Source: JBBQXK01 sp052387255
GTDB lineage: Bacteria > Pseudomonadota > Alphaproteobacteria > Rhodobacterales > Rhodobacteraceae
Reading direction: 5' to 3'
Length of the DNA: 47,816 bases
Assembly: GCA_052387255.1 (NCBI GenBank)
Contig: JBQTJI010000002.1
Span: forward strand, 1 to 47,816
In this document: piece after piece, positions 1-8,529 of the stretch
Numbering within the stretch: position 1 is the stretch's first letter
How the letters are laid out: each line of letters begins with the position of its first letter
Position numbers and translations under genes: made by a program
Notes under the pieces: generated by a model
Told to the model about the DNA's origin: nothing
Database searches by the model: none
Seen by the model: only the letters and a program-made list of their open reading frames with translations

Positions 1-10
1 ACATCCGCCT

Positions 11-571
11 GCTTCGCTCATCGCCCCCGTGCATGGGGCGTATTGACAGGTATTCTCGAATTCCTCTACAAGGTCCTGTTTCGATCCACGCCCCCGTGCA
101 GGGGGCGACAATATTCTCGCCTGATAACTGCGACCAAGCCAAGTTTCGATCCACGCCCCCGTGCAGGGGGCGACAACGCGAGCTTGGACAAGTTTTCCAA
201 GTTGCGCCGTTTCGATCCACGCCCCCGTGCAGGGGGCGACTAGAATAGTTTCGGACGATATACGTTGATTTCCGTGTTTCGATCCACGCCCCCGTGCAGG
301 GGGCGACAATTCCGGTTGCGGATCGGGCGCGAATGGTACATGTTTCGATCCACGCCCCCGTGCAGGGGGCGACAAGATCTGCGATATGTAGCATCCAGGC
401 ACGGGGGTTTCGATCCACGCCCCCGTGCAGGGGGCGACGATGCCGTACCGCCGCGACCGCAAGCACCAAGCGGTTTCGATCCACGCCCCCGTGCAGGGGG
501 CGACGCGCGGCACTCCGCGCCGCCCCCGTCGCCCGTGTCGTTTCGATCCACGCCCCCGTGCAGGGGGCGAC
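11..571 (-). CRISPR. Type I-C CRISPR array, 8 intact repeats plus 1 degenerate
   Basis: Identical 32-bp repeats lie at 78-109, 143-174, 209-240, 276-307, 342-373, 407-438, 473-504 and 540-571. In crRNA orientation (minus strand) the repeat begins GTCGCCCCCTGCACG and ends GTGGATCGAAAC, the classic I-C form with a GC-rich stem. A degenerate repeat at 11-42 keeps the stem core but has several changes, marking the leader-distal end. The eight spacers (43-77, 110-142, 175-208, 241-275, 308-341, 374-406, 439-472, 505-539) are 33-35 bp and unrelated to each other. The leader is on the cas2 side, so the newest spacer is 505-539. Confidence 0.97.
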
Positions 572-717
572 AGCCACGCGTCTATCGCGAAGCTCTACAA
601 AGGAAAAGAACTCAAGATCTGCGAACCTTGGACAGATTCGGCGAGGCACTGTACCGGAGCTATGAGCTCTTCACAAGCATTCAACGATTTCAAAGAGCTG
701 CGGCAATGCGATCACCC
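572..717 (-). promoter_or_regulatory. CRISPR leader region
   Basis: Non-repeat DNA between the leader-proximal repeat and cas2. It is on the side opposite the degenerate repeat, so it should hold the pre-crRNA promoter and the integration-guiding leader. I see no convincing -35/-10 pair. It contains an 11-bp stretch (614-624) that also begins the spacer at 374-406. Confidence 0.6.
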
Positions 718-731
718 GCGGCTTGAGCCGC
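718..731 (-). terminator. Small hairpin downstream of cas2
   Basis: GCGGCT-TG-AGCCGC is a perfect 6-bp stem with a 2-nt loop, about 30 bp past the cas2 stop codon. It could end or pause the cas transcript before the leader. There is no U-tract, so intrinsic termination is uncertain. Confidence 0.3.
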
Positions 732-760
732 ATGCTTGAGCTTCGCAATTCCCGCGGACC

Positions 761-1051
761 TCAGATGATCAGCGGTCCGTTCAGATCGGCGGAAGGCTTC
801 GCTCCGACATGTTCGATCCGGCGCGTCCAGTTCGTGCCCAGGTAATAGAAGCGGAGGCTGTCGAGTTCCGGTTGGATGATCCCTTCAAGCCGAGCTTTCA
901 ACTTCGTCCATTGCGCGGGGTCCACCTCGATCTCGAAGACCGAGAACTGGACCCTCTGCCCGAAATTCTCGCAGGCGCGGGCGACCTGGCGCAAGCGTTT
1001 CTTGCCGCCCTCTGCCAGCGTGTTCACATCGTAAGTGACGAGGACCAGCAT
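761..1051 (-). CDS. cas2: CRISPR-associated endonuclease Cas2 (type I-C)
   Basis: A 96-aa protein of normal Cas2 length that forms the Cas1-Cas2 integrase complex for spacer acquisition. It opens with MLVLVTYDVNT, the ferredoxin-like first strand with the conserved Asp, and continues with a GQRVQFSVFEIE segment typical of I-C Cas2. A longer reading frame exists upstream, but homology begins at this ATG and the cas1 stop lies one base before it, so 1051 is the start. It is the last gene of the cas operon, next to the leader. Confidence 0.95.
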   Translation of the reverse strand: MLVLVTYDVNTLAEGGKKRLRQVARACENFGQRVQFSVFEIEVDPAQWTKLKARLEGIIQPELDSLRFYYLGTNWTRRIEHVGAKPSADLNGPLII

Positions 1052-1052
1052 G

Positions 1053-2087
1053 TCAGGTCCAGAACCAGGGGGGATAGGCGTCGATGTCGCCGCGCAGGTG
1101 GCGGGCCAGCATCTGGGCCTGCAGGTAGGGGACAAGACCGAACGGGGTCTTTTCCTGCAGGAACGGGTGCATTCGTTCCTCTTTCTTGCGGTCCTGCCAA
1201 GCGGTCAGGACAGTGCGGCGCGCGTCGTCGGTCAAAAGAACTGCGCCCCCCTCAAGCCGGCGGAAATCGGCGCTGCGCAACTGGCGGCGGTTGACGAGCG
1301 ACAGTGCCAGCCGGTCGGCCAGCGGCGCACGCAACTCCTCCATCAGATCGAGCGCCAGACTTGGCCGCCCCGGACGGTCGCGGTGCAGAAAACCGACGGC
1401 AGGGTCGAGGCCCACAGCCTCGCAAGCACTGCGGCAGTCATGGGTCAGCAGCGTGTAGAGAAAGGACAGTATGGCGTTCAGCGGATCGAGCGGCGGGCGC
1501 CGCGACCGGACGGTCCATCTCAGGTCGGCATCGGGCGTACGTACCATGTGGTCGAAGACCGCGAAGTACAGGTTGGCCGCCTCGCCCTCGGATCCGCGCA
1601 ACTGGTCCACGGTCCTGTCGACCATCTGCACCCGGCGCAGGATCATCGCCATGCGGTCGGTCGCTGCTTCCAAGGCGGTCCGTGCGGCAGGGTCAATCTC
1701 TTCGCCATAGTCGCGCAGGGACCGGCGGACTACGGCGCGCTGGTTCGCGATCTTTCCGATGATGATGGAGCGGACGATATCCTCGGCGGCCTCAGCCTGC
1801 CGGTACTGCGCACGGCGCAACAGTACGTTGCCCGAAACCGGACCTTCGATGCGGGCCTGGAACCGGCCTGCGCGGTCCATCAGTGCGATGGTGATGCCCC
1901 GCTCGGCGCAGGTGCCGACCAGCGCGGGGGTAACAAGGACGGGGCCGAAGGCCACGACCGAGGCCAGCATGTGCAGGGGCACGCGGGCCTTTTCCGCGCC
2001 CTCGACCTCGGCCACCAGATTCTCGCCGTCCTTTTTCAGGGCGGCCCCCTCGGTGGTGACATAGATGGTGTTCAGCAGCTTTTTCAT
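1053..2087 (-). CDS. cas1: CRISPR-associated endonuclease Cas1 (type I-C)
   Basis: The integrase subunit of spacer acquisition, 344 aa, standard for I-C. The expected metal ligands are visible: Glu167 in the EGEAANLYF segment, His235 in GFLHRDRPG and Asp247 in SLALDLMEE. The N-terminal beta domain starts MKKLLNTIYV. The start at 2087 is chosen because the upstream part of the open frame is the cas4 gene in another frame, and the cas1 ATG overlaps the cas4 stop by 4 bp. All key residues are intact, so adaptation could be functional. Confidence 0.96.
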   Translation of the reverse strand: MKKLLNTIYVTTEGAALKKDGENLVAEVEGAEKARVPLHMLASVVAFGPVLVTPALVGTCAERGITIALMDRAGRFQARIEGPVSGNVLLRRAQYRQAEAAEDIVRSIIIGKIANQRAVVRRSLRDYGEEIDPAARTALEAATDRMAMILRRVQMVDRTVDQLRGSEGEAANLYFAVFDHMVRTPDADLRWTVRSRRPPLDPLNAILSFLYTLLTHDCRSACEAVGLDPAVGFLHRDRPGRPSLALDLMEELRAPLADRLALSLVNRRQLRSADFRRLEGGAVLLTDDARRTVLTAWQDRKKEERMHPFLQEKTPFGLVPYLQAQMLARHLRGDIDAYPPWFWT

Positions 2088-2725
2088 GGGCCGTCCAGTG
2101 CCTTGGACAGCATCCGGTCGCGCCAGGCCCTGACGGGGCGGGCGACTGTGTCGGGACGGCAGAGGTCGATCAGCGAACAGGCGCGGCAGCGGCTGCGGTG
2201 GGGTGTGGGCGGGGGTGTGATGCGGCTGGCAAGGACGGCGGACAGGTCGGCGACGGTGGCCTCGGTCAGGGTGCGCAGGGTGTCGTCGAACGGAACGGCC
2301 ACCCGCCGCTTGGTCTGGGCGTAGAACAGCGCGCCAGCGGGCACGGCCCTGCCGGTCATCTCTTCCAGACAGAGCGCCTGTGCGCACAGCTGCACCTCAT
2401 CGGCACGGTGCAGCTTGGGCTTGCCGCGCTTGTATTCGACGGGAAAGGCGGTCTCGCCACCCTGACCGGTCGTGAACTCGACCAGATCGGCAGTCCCGGC
2501 GAGGTTCAGCCGCTGCGATGCCAGCGGCAGCGCCGACACCCGCCGCACGCCCTTGATCTTGCGGGTGCCCCCCTTGTCGGACACGGCGTGCAGCACGTCG
2601 CCCTCGGCGGTAAACCGGTTGTCGGCCCACATCCGCTCCAGATGGATCAGCGCGGCCTGCCGCAGGCAGTAGACGGCGTGCTGCAGGGCCGATAAGGGTA
2701 TGGGTTCCTCCCCGTCGGCGGGCAT
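2084..2725 (-). CDS. cas4: CRISPR-associated exonuclease Cas4
   Basis: A RecB-family nuclease that trims prespacers and helps select the PAM in type I-C. It is 213 aa, the usual length. The nuclease core shows Asp80 in GTADLVEF and Glu97/Lys99 in VEYKRGKP, followed by DEVQLCAQALCLEE. Four cysteines for an iron-sulfur cluster are present: Cys20 and the C-terminal set Cys180, Cys183 and Cys189. It overlaps cas1 by 4 bp and starts 2 bp after cas7c, so the genes are one transcriptional unit. Confidence 0.95.
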   Translation of the reverse strand: MPADGEEPIPLSALQHAVYCLRQAALIHLERMWADNRFTAEGDVLHAVSDKGGTRKIKGVRRVSALPLASQRLNLAGTADLVEFTTGQGGETAFPVEYKRGKPKLHRADEVQLCAQALCLEEMTGRAVPAGALFYAQTKRRVAVPFDDTLRTLTEATVADLSAVLASRITPPPTPHRSRCRACSLIDLCRPDTVARPVRAWRDRMLSKALDGP

Positions 2726-2727
2726 GG

Positions 2728-3681
2728 TCAGACCATGTCCAGGATTTCGACACCGGCGGGCAGGTCGGATCCGTCGATCCTCACCGTGTAGTCCGCGAAC
2801 TTGCGCGCGGGGGGGTGGTTTCCGATGCCGGGATCGTCAAGTTCGCGGAACTCTCCGCCGATGTTGCGGCCGATCTGCACCCGGTCGAACAGCCTGTGCG
2901 CGGGGGCGTTGCCAAGCGCGTTCTCGTGCCGGAACACGATCAGCCTGCGGGTGGTCATCTCGCCCCGCGCGGCGGAACGGTCATGTTCGAACATGTTCGT
3001 CAGCGCCTCGAACAGCAGGTCGAGGTCGGTGTCGGAGAACCCGGTGCGTTCGGCGAACTTGGCCGAGACAAAGCCATGCGCGACGTACAGGCCATAGGGC
3101 ACGATGTGCTTGCGGCCCATGGTGCGGTTGTCGGTGCGGGCATCGCCGTCGTCGCCTTCGGCTGTCTTCCTTTTCTCGGCCTCGTTGGTGGCGGCCATCC
3201 GGGTGATGGTGATCTCGACCGGCAGGATCGGTTCGACCGAACTGGCGAAGGTGACCTGCACCGGCCCCTTGACCTGACCGCAGTTGATGCCGGTGGACAT
3301 CACCGCGCCGAAAGTGCGGACGTCGAAGAAGTTCCTGCACATGAAGTCGCGCAGGCGGATCGCCTCGGCGTCGTCCTTGGGGTTCAGCTTGGCGTCCTTT
3401 GCCGCCTTGGGGTCATCGGGACGCTCGGCCACATAAGCCTGTCGATGCTTGTCGTTCAGGATCGCCCCCTCCTGCACATAGATGTGGTGGCCCGCCTCGC
3501 CGTTGCGGGCAAGGTCCACATAGTTGCGGATCTTGCGCTTGAGGCTGACGTCCGTCACCAGGCCGTGGTTGGTCTCGGGGTCCAGCCGGGGCAGGTTGCC
3601 CGCATCCGGGTCGCCGTTGGGGTTGCCGTTCGTCACGTCGAAGATCAGAACGAAGTCGTGGCGGCGGGACAGGGTGGTCAT
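2728..3681 (-). CDS. cas7: Cascade backbone protein Cas7c (Csd2)
   Basis: The RAMP protein that polymerises along the crRNA spacer in the type I-C Cascade. At 317 aa it has the normal Csd2 length. The N-terminus contains DFVLIFDVTNGNPNGDPDAG, the Csd2/Csh2 signature, and later FGAVMSTGINCGQVKGPVQ, also family-typical. The start overlaps the cas8c stop by 4 bp, which suggests translational coupling. No truncation or frameshift is visible. Confidence 0.95.
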   Translation of the reverse strand: MTTLSRRHDFVLIFDVTNGNPNGDPDAGNLPRLDPETNHGLVTDVSLKRKIRNYVDLARNGEAGHHIYVQEGAILNDKHRQAYVAERPDDPKAAKDAKLNPKDDAEAIRLRDFMCRNFFDVRTFGAVMSTGINCGQVKGPVQVTFASSVEPILPVEITITRMAATNEAEKRKTAEGDDGDARTDNRTMGRKHIVPYGLYVAHGFVSAKFAERTGFSDTDLDLLFEALTNMFEHDRSAARGEMTTRRLIVFRHENALGNAPAHRLFDRVQIGRNIGGEFRELDDPGIGNHPPARKFADYTVRIDGSDLPAGVEILDMV

Positions 3682-5426
3682 AGGGCAAGCTCCTCTGAAA
3701 TCGTTTTCTGAAGCGGGTCGGAGGAAGGTCGGTAGCTGGACTGGTGGTAGTAGCCGAGCGCAAACATCGCCTGCGCCGCTTGCGGCAACGAGGCAGGAAA
3801 AGGGTTTTCGGTGACGTTGAGCCGGTCGGCAATCTGCTGGAGTTCAGCTTGCAGATACGCGGCGAAAGCGGGCTTCTCTTTGCGGATCTTTGCAAGATGA
3901 TTGAAGGCGTTCGCCGCCAGCGAGCCAAAGACACGGGCCGGTGTCGACGAGGCAGAGCCGTAGAACTTGTCGCGGATGGTGGCGTTCACGCTTTTGCCGA
4001 GCGCTGCACGCTGCACATTCTCGTAGGCGGCAAAGAGACGGCCCAATACGTACCCAGTGTCATGCGAGGTTGGATCGAGCGCCACAAACGCCTCCTTGGA
4101 GTTGAAATTTCGGATCAGCACGGATTTCAGGATGGCCGCGCGCAGGGCGTTGACCTCGCCGTCCGACCGGATGCGCATCAGCGCGGTGGACAGCAGCGTC
4201 AGGGGATAGGGCGTGCCCGTCAGGATCGCCCGCATCCAGTCGCCCGCCAGGTTGGGTGGCACATTCTCGGATTTGCCCAGCACGGCCAGTTCGCGCAGGT
4301 ACCGCCACAAGGGCGGCCAGCCGTCGCGCGGCGGCGGATCGATGGCGGTGTCGGACACGAAGCGCTGGTAGTTCGCGGTCAACACGCCGAAATCACTGTC
4401 CCACCAGAACCGCACCGACAGCCGCGCGGCGTTGGGGGCAAGGCCAAGCACATGAAACCGCACGCCTTCTGCCAGATCGGCATTGACCTCGGACAGCCGC
4501 TGGCCCTGACGGATGCGGTCAAGCTGGACGCCGATGGCCTTGGTCGCGTCCTTGTCATCCGCAGAGGGGTCGATCATGGCCATGAACCAGGTCTCGGCCT
4601 CTTCCGCCACCTTCATGTCCGCACAGTCCGCCCAGAACACCGTCGAGGCATCGCCGATCTGGATGCGGTGGCCACTGTCGCGTTCCAGATAGCGGTTCAG
4701 CGCAGTGGTATAGGCAAAGGCGGCCGCCTCGGACACCGGGGCGTTGTCGCCTTGATCGTGACCGTAGGAGGTGAAGGCGTCGAGATTGAAGGACACGACG
4801 CTTGCGCCCGACGATTGCGCCCCCCAGACGCCTTTGAGCGAGGGGTGCAGGCGTGCGACGGGGGCATTGTCACCGGTGACAAGGCAGATCTGCGGATCCG
4901 ACGCACCTTTGGCACCCAGTTTGCGCCACAATGCGCGCGCGGCTGGTCGGTCGTGCAGGTAGCGGTCGCGGTATTCGTCGGCCATCGCAAAGACGACGTT
5001 CTGATCGCGCAGGTCTCCGGGCCAGATGGGCGGGGTAAAGGCTTCACCGGTCCAACCCTGCAAGAACCGCAGGAGCGCCAGCAGCCCGGCATCCTCGGCC
5101 CCCTCCAGCCATTCGGCATGTCGCTCGCGGAACGTCGCATGTTTATCGGCGGTGCGCATGCCTTCGCCTGCCGTCACCCCCAGCACATAGGCCGACTTGT
5201 CCCACAGAAAGTTCGGCGCGATGCCAACGGTCCGTTTGACCGCCTGCGGCACCAGCAGCATCCTCGGGCTGCGCTTCTTGTCCGTATCACGCAGGTCGAT
5301 CACCTCGGCCACCGTGCCATCGGCATTCAACACCACACAAAACCCGATCTTCTCGGACGAATACCCATAGGGCGGTGCATCCGGCATCCGGTCATAGGCG
5401 CGGACCAGCGAGGCGAGCAGGGTCAT
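3678..5426 (-). CDS. cas8c: Cascade large subunit Cas8c (Csd1)
   Basis: The large subunit of the I-C effector, which recognises the PAM and recruits Cas3. It also encodes a small Cas11c from an internal start in studied systems. The protein is 582 aa and begins MTLLASLVRAYDRM, as Csd1 proteins do; GYSSEKIGFCVVLNADG follows. The open frame runs further upstream, but that part is the overlapping cas5c gene in another frame, so the ATG at 5426 (4-bp overlap with cas5c) is used. The C-terminal quarter should contain the Cas11c-like helical part, but I did not identify its internal start. Confidence 0.93.
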   Translation of the reverse strand: MTLLASLVRAYDRMPDAPPYGYSSEKIGFCVVLNADGTVAEVIDLRDTDKKRSPRMLLVPQAVKRTVGIAPNFLWDKSAYVLGVTAGEGMRTADKHATFRERHAEWLEGAEDAGLLALLRFLQGWTGEAFTPPIWPGDLRDQNVVFAMADEYRDRYLHDRPAARALWRKLGAKGASDPQICLVTGDNAPVARLHPSLKGVWGAQSSGASVVSFNLDAFTSYGHDQGDNAPVSEAAAFAYTTALNRYLERDSGHRIQIGDASTVFWADCADMKVAEEAETWFMAMIDPSADDKDATKAIGVQLDRIRQGQRLSEVNADLAEGVRFHVLGLAPNAARLSVRFWWDSDFGVLTANYQRFVSDTAIDPPPRDGWPPLWRYLRELAVLGKSENVPPNLAGDWMRAILTGTPYPLTLLSTALMRIRSDGEVNALRAAILKSVLIRNFNSKEAFVALDPTSHDTGYVLGRLFAAYENVQRAALGKSVNATIRDKFYGSASSTPARVFGSLAANAFNHLAKIRKEKPAFAAYLQAELQQIADRLNVTENPFPASLPQAAQAMFALGYYHQSSYRPSSDPLQKTISEELAL

Positions 5427-6121
5427 CGCTTCACCTCCGGGCTGTCGGCGGCGGGCACCTCCAGCACGCCGTGGCGCAGGGTGGCGCGAAAGAAAAGGGA
5501 CGACCGGCCGGGGGCGGCGTGGTCGATGTCCCACAGCATGAAGCCCAGGTCGCGGGGCGTGCCAAAGCCGTGGTCGGGGGTGCGCGTCTCGGGGTGGCGG
5601 TCGGGCAGCGGGTCGCCCGGCGGGACCAGGGCGAAATGCGCGGCAAACTCGCGGGTGCCAAGGCAGGGCTGGTGAAAGCACTGACCGCGTGCGGCGCGGC
5701 GGTTGAAGATGTCCAGATGCTTGCCTTCGGTATCCTCCGGCCCGGCCTTGTCGGTCATCTCGAAATGCGCCTCGATCACATAGGCGGGGTTCACCAGCAC
5801 GGTTGACGCGCGCTGCTGGCGGTCTTCGTCCACCAGCAACTGCAACCCGCCCAGATCGCCCCGGTTCATCGCCCGCTTGATGGTACCCGCCGGGGACTTG
5901 TGCCCCACCTCGTTGCGGCGGATCGACTGGAACCGGATGGGGTGCAGCACATGGATACGGTCGATGCGCCAGACGATCGACGGCTTCCAGTGGACAGCCT
6001 CAAGAACCCCGCGCGCGGCAGAGGGGGTCATCACGTCATAGGACACCCGCTCGACCTTCATCTCGGGCCGGGTGAACAGGGCATGCATGCCCCAGACGTG
6101 CAGTCGGATGCCATAGGTCAT
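5423..6121 (-). CDS. cas5: CRISPR RNA endoribonuclease / Cascade subunit Cas5c
   Basis: In type I-C, which lacks Cas6, Cas5 cuts pre-crRNA at the repeat and stays on the 5' handle. About 232 aa from the ATG at 6121; a second ATG four codons upstream (6133) is possible. The 6121 start is preferred because a G-rich ribosome-binding stretch lies just before it. The segment SYDVMTPSAARGVLEAVHWK is the family hallmark. It overlaps cas8c by 4 bp and is the first gene after a candidate promoter. Confidence 0.94.
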   Translation of the reverse strand: MTYGIRLHVWGMHALFTRPEMKVERVSYDVMTPSAARGVLEAVHWKPSIVWRIDRIHVLHPIRFQSIRRNEVGHKSPAGTIKRAMNRGDLGGLQLLVDEDRQQRASTVLVNPAYVIEAHFEMTDKAGPEDTEGKHLDIFNRRAARGQCFHQPCLGTREFAAHFALVPPGDPLPDRHPETRTPDHGFGTPRDLGFMLWDIDHAAPGRSSLFFRATLRHGVLEVPAADSPEVKR

Positions 6122-6145
6122 GCGTCCCCCCATTCAACAAAGTTC

Positions 6146-6173
6146 ATGATATGTTCTGATTTCCCCAGTTCAA
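6146..6173 (-). promoter_or_regulatory. Candidate promoter for cas5c-cas8c-cas7c-cas4-cas1-cas2
   Basis: On the minus strand TTGAAC (6173-6168) and TATCAT (6151-6146) are separated by 16 bp, 24 bp before the cas5c ATG. The 89-bp gap between cas3 and cas5c is noticeably AT-rich compared with the coding DNA. A start site near 6139 would give a leader of about 18 nt. Confidence 0.45.
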
Positions 6174-6222
6174 TGATTCGTTCGGGCACTGCAAAGATTG
6201 CCAGATTGACCCCGCCAACCCG

Positions 6223-8475
6223 TTACACAAGCCACGCTTCGTCAGACAGATAGTCCGCCTGTTCCCACCACAACCCGCTGTCCCGATGATAAAGGGACAT
6301 TGTTTTCAGCACGCAGAACTGGTCTCCGCGCAGATCGGGACTTTCAAAGACGGCGTGGGCATTGGCGACAAGCACGGCACGCGCCTTGGCCGGAACCTGC
6401 ACGGTGTGGGTTTGCAAGGCCCGCGCTATCTTGCCCGAAGGCTGCCACTTGTCGCCCAGCTTGGCGACCCAATCCTTCGCCTCCTCATCCAGCGGCACGA
6501 TCACCGGCACCATCGGGCTGTCGACCATGCGGAACAGCGCGGCAATTTCGCGGAAGGCGAAATCGGTGCCCTGCCGCGAAACGGTCAGCTTGCCGACAAT
6601 CCCCTCGCGGTCCAGTTTCGCATCGACCCGCCAATAGACCCGGTCGAACCAGTCGCGGATCGCGGCGGGGTCCAGCAGGTTCCAGTCATGCTTCGGCGCT
6701 ATCGCCAGCATGTCGCTGGCCAGTTGCCGTACCTCGGTCGGCGCGGAGTAATCCGGCGCGGAAAACACGGTCAGGATGCTGTCTTGCACCGCGCGCGTTC
6801 CTTCGCGGTTCACGCGGCCTGCGGCCTGCACCACGCTGTCCAGACCCGCCTCGGCGCGCCACCCGACGGGGAAATCCAGATCGACCCCGGCCTCGACCAG
6901 ACTTGTCGCAATCAGACGGCAGGGGTCGCCCGCCTTCAGCCGCAGCTTCACCTCGTCCACGATCCGGCGGCGGTGTGCGGGGTACTGGCGCGTCGTCAGG
7001 TGGATCAACCCGTCCAAGCCTTCGGCCTGCGCCGCACGGAACAGGTCCAGAGCATGGGCGCGGCTGTTCACGATCACCAGTCCCTGCGGTGTCACCTGCA
7101 AGGCGGCAACCAGTGTTGCATTGTCCATCGCACCCCCCTGCACGATCCGTGCGCGGCGCAGGCGGCGGGCAAGGTCCTGCGGATCGGGGGCCAGTTCCCG
7201 CCCCTCCAGCGGCAGGCCGCCGTCCCGCAGCTGGCGGCTGTCGAAGGCGGGTTGCGTGGCGGTGCACAACACGACGGTGCAGCCATAGTGCGTGACCAGC
7301 GTGTCCAGCATCCGCAGCACGGGTTTCAGCAGCCCGCGCGGCAAGCACTGCGCCTCGTCCAGAACGATCACCGAACCTGCGATGTTGTGCAGTTTGCGGC
7401 AACGCGACGGGCGCGCGGCAAAGAGGCTTTCGAAAAGCTGCACGTTGGTGGTGACGACGATGGGGGCGGCCCAGTCCTCCATAGCGAGACGCAGCTTGTC
7501 GCGGCCCTCGCGGCATTGCTGTTCCTCGTCGATGGCGGAGTGGTGTTCCAGCACATCGTTGCCGAACATGTCCCGGAATTCCTGCGCCGTCTGGTCGATG
7601 ATCGAGGTATAAGGGATCGCGCAGATGATCCGGCGGTGGCCGTGCAGCGTTGCGTGGTCAAGCGAAAACCCTAGCGAGGCCAGCGTCTTGCCCCCTCCTG
7701 TCGGTACCGTCAAAGTGAAAAAGCCCGGTGACATCGACGCCTTGCCGCGCACATATGACAGGATTTCGGCGCGCAGGCGGTTCAGGTCGCCGGTGATGGA
7801 AAACCCCGCCATGCGCGTGTCGAAGGCAGCGGACAGGCGCGGCAGGATCGAGGACAGCGTCGGCCAGTCCCGGTCGGGCACCCGCCCCTCGACCTTGCCG
7901 TAGAAATCTTCGGTATCGCGATAGTCCGCATCGACCAGGCAGGAAAAGACCATCCGTACCGCGACCGAAAGGTCGAACAATCCCTGCTTGCCGGGTCGGG
8001 TGCGTGCTGCAATCTCGCGGGCGACCGCGTCGAAGTCGACCGGAAACATGTCGGCCACGCCCGCAGGCAGGCGGTTGCGAAACCCTTCGACGCGACGGCA
8101 AAGGCAGGCGCCGTCCGCGTTGCTCTTGTCCGGCAGGCCCGCATGATGGCCAAGAATGGCATAGGCCAGAATCTCGGCGACGGGGCGCATTGATGGAGGC
8201 ACGCGATCCAGAAGAACCCACGCCCCGGCAGTCGAATGATCGACGCGACGATCCTGTCCGTGAAGTTTGAGCTGGAAATCAGGGTCATGCTTTCCCAGAT
8301 CATGGAACAAGCCCGCGACTTCTGCGGCCACGCCAAGACCAAGCGCAGATCCGCGCTTTTTCGCCAGATCGCCGGTTGCAGTCAGGTGGTCAGCCAGCAG
8401 CTGCCAATTGCTGCAGTCTTGACTGGTTGTCGAATGGGCATAGCATTTGGGCGCAACCAAACTTTGTCCTTTCAT
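6223..8475 (-). CDS. cas3: CRISPR-associated helicase-nuclease Cas3 (type I-C)
   Basis: The interference effector that unwinds and degrades target DNA after Cascade binding. It is 750 aa with all key motifs. The HD nuclease has His58-Asp59 (HDLGK), GHHAG near 109-113 and VDADY near 181-185. The SF2 helicase has Walker A PTGGGKT (258-264), DEAQ (373-376), TATQ (405-408) and QAAGRVNRE (550-558). It is the first cas gene. Its upstream region was replaced by an IS5 end about 10 bp from the start, and no good ribosome-binding site directly precedes the ATG. Residues look intact, so any defect would be in expression. Confidence 0.96.
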   Translation of the reverse strand: MKGQSLVAPKCYAHSTTSQDCSNWQLLADHLTATGDLAKKRGSALGLGVAAEVAGLFHDLGKHDPDFQLKLHGQDRRVDHSTAGAWVLLDRVPPSMRPVAEILAYAILGHHAGLPDKSNADGACLCRRVEGFRNRLPAGVADMFPVDFDAVAREIAARTRPGKQGLFDLSVAVRMVFSCLVDADYRDTEDFYGKVEGRVPDRDWPTLSSILPRLSAAFDTRMAGFSITGDLNRLRAEILSYVRGKASMSPGFFTLTVPTGGGKTLASLGFSLDHATLHGHRRIICAIPYTSIIDQTAQEFRDMFGNDVLEHHSAIDEEQQCREGRDKLRLAMEDWAAPIVVTTNVQLFESLFAARPSRCRKLHNIAGSVIVLDEAQCLPRGLLKPVLRMLDTLVTHYGCTVVLCTATQPAFDSRQLRDGGLPLEGRELAPDPQDLARRLRRARIVQGGAMDNATLVAALQVTPQGLVIVNSRAHALDLFRAAQAEGLDGLIHLTTRQYPAHRRRIVDEVKLRLKAGDPCRLIATSLVEAGVDLDFPVGWRAEAGLDSVVQAAGRVNREGTRAVQDSILTVFSAPDYSAPTEVRQLASDMLAIAPKHDWNLLDPAAIRDWFDRVYWRVDAKLDREGIVGKLTVSRQGTDFAFREIAALFRMVDSPMVPVIVPLDEEAKDWVAKLGDKWQPSGKIARALQTHTVQVPAKARAVLVANAHAVFESPDLRGDQFCVLKTMSLYHRDSGLWWEQADYLSDEAWLV

Positions 8476-8481
8476 TTACCA

Positions 8482-8529
8482 TTAGCAGGCTGCTGAAGAA
8501 GTCTGCCCTCGACCGGGTCCGAGGAACAT
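8482..8529 (-). CDS. 15-codon mini-ORF leading into cas3
   Basis: On the minus strand of the IS5 end, AGGAGGT (8541-8535) is followed by ATG at 8529 and the frame MFLGPGRGQTSSAAC, which stops with TAA at 8482-8484, 6 bp before the cas3 ATG. This is a strong initiation signal immediately upstream of a gene that lacks one. It could drive cas3 by termination-reinitiation. The mini-ORF is probably an accident of the IS end sequence; whether it is translated is unknown. Confidence 0.35.
   Translation of the reverse strand: MFLGPGRGQTSSAAC

Noticed and set aside
374..624. 11-bp identity between spacer 374-406 and the leader (614-624), suggesting self-targeting
   Set aside because: Too short for targeting, and the match does not continue; probably chance.
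33..739. Several open frames across the repeat array on both strands
   Set aside because: They are translations of CRISPR repeats (recurring RSTPPCRGR or DPRPRAGGD units), not proteins.
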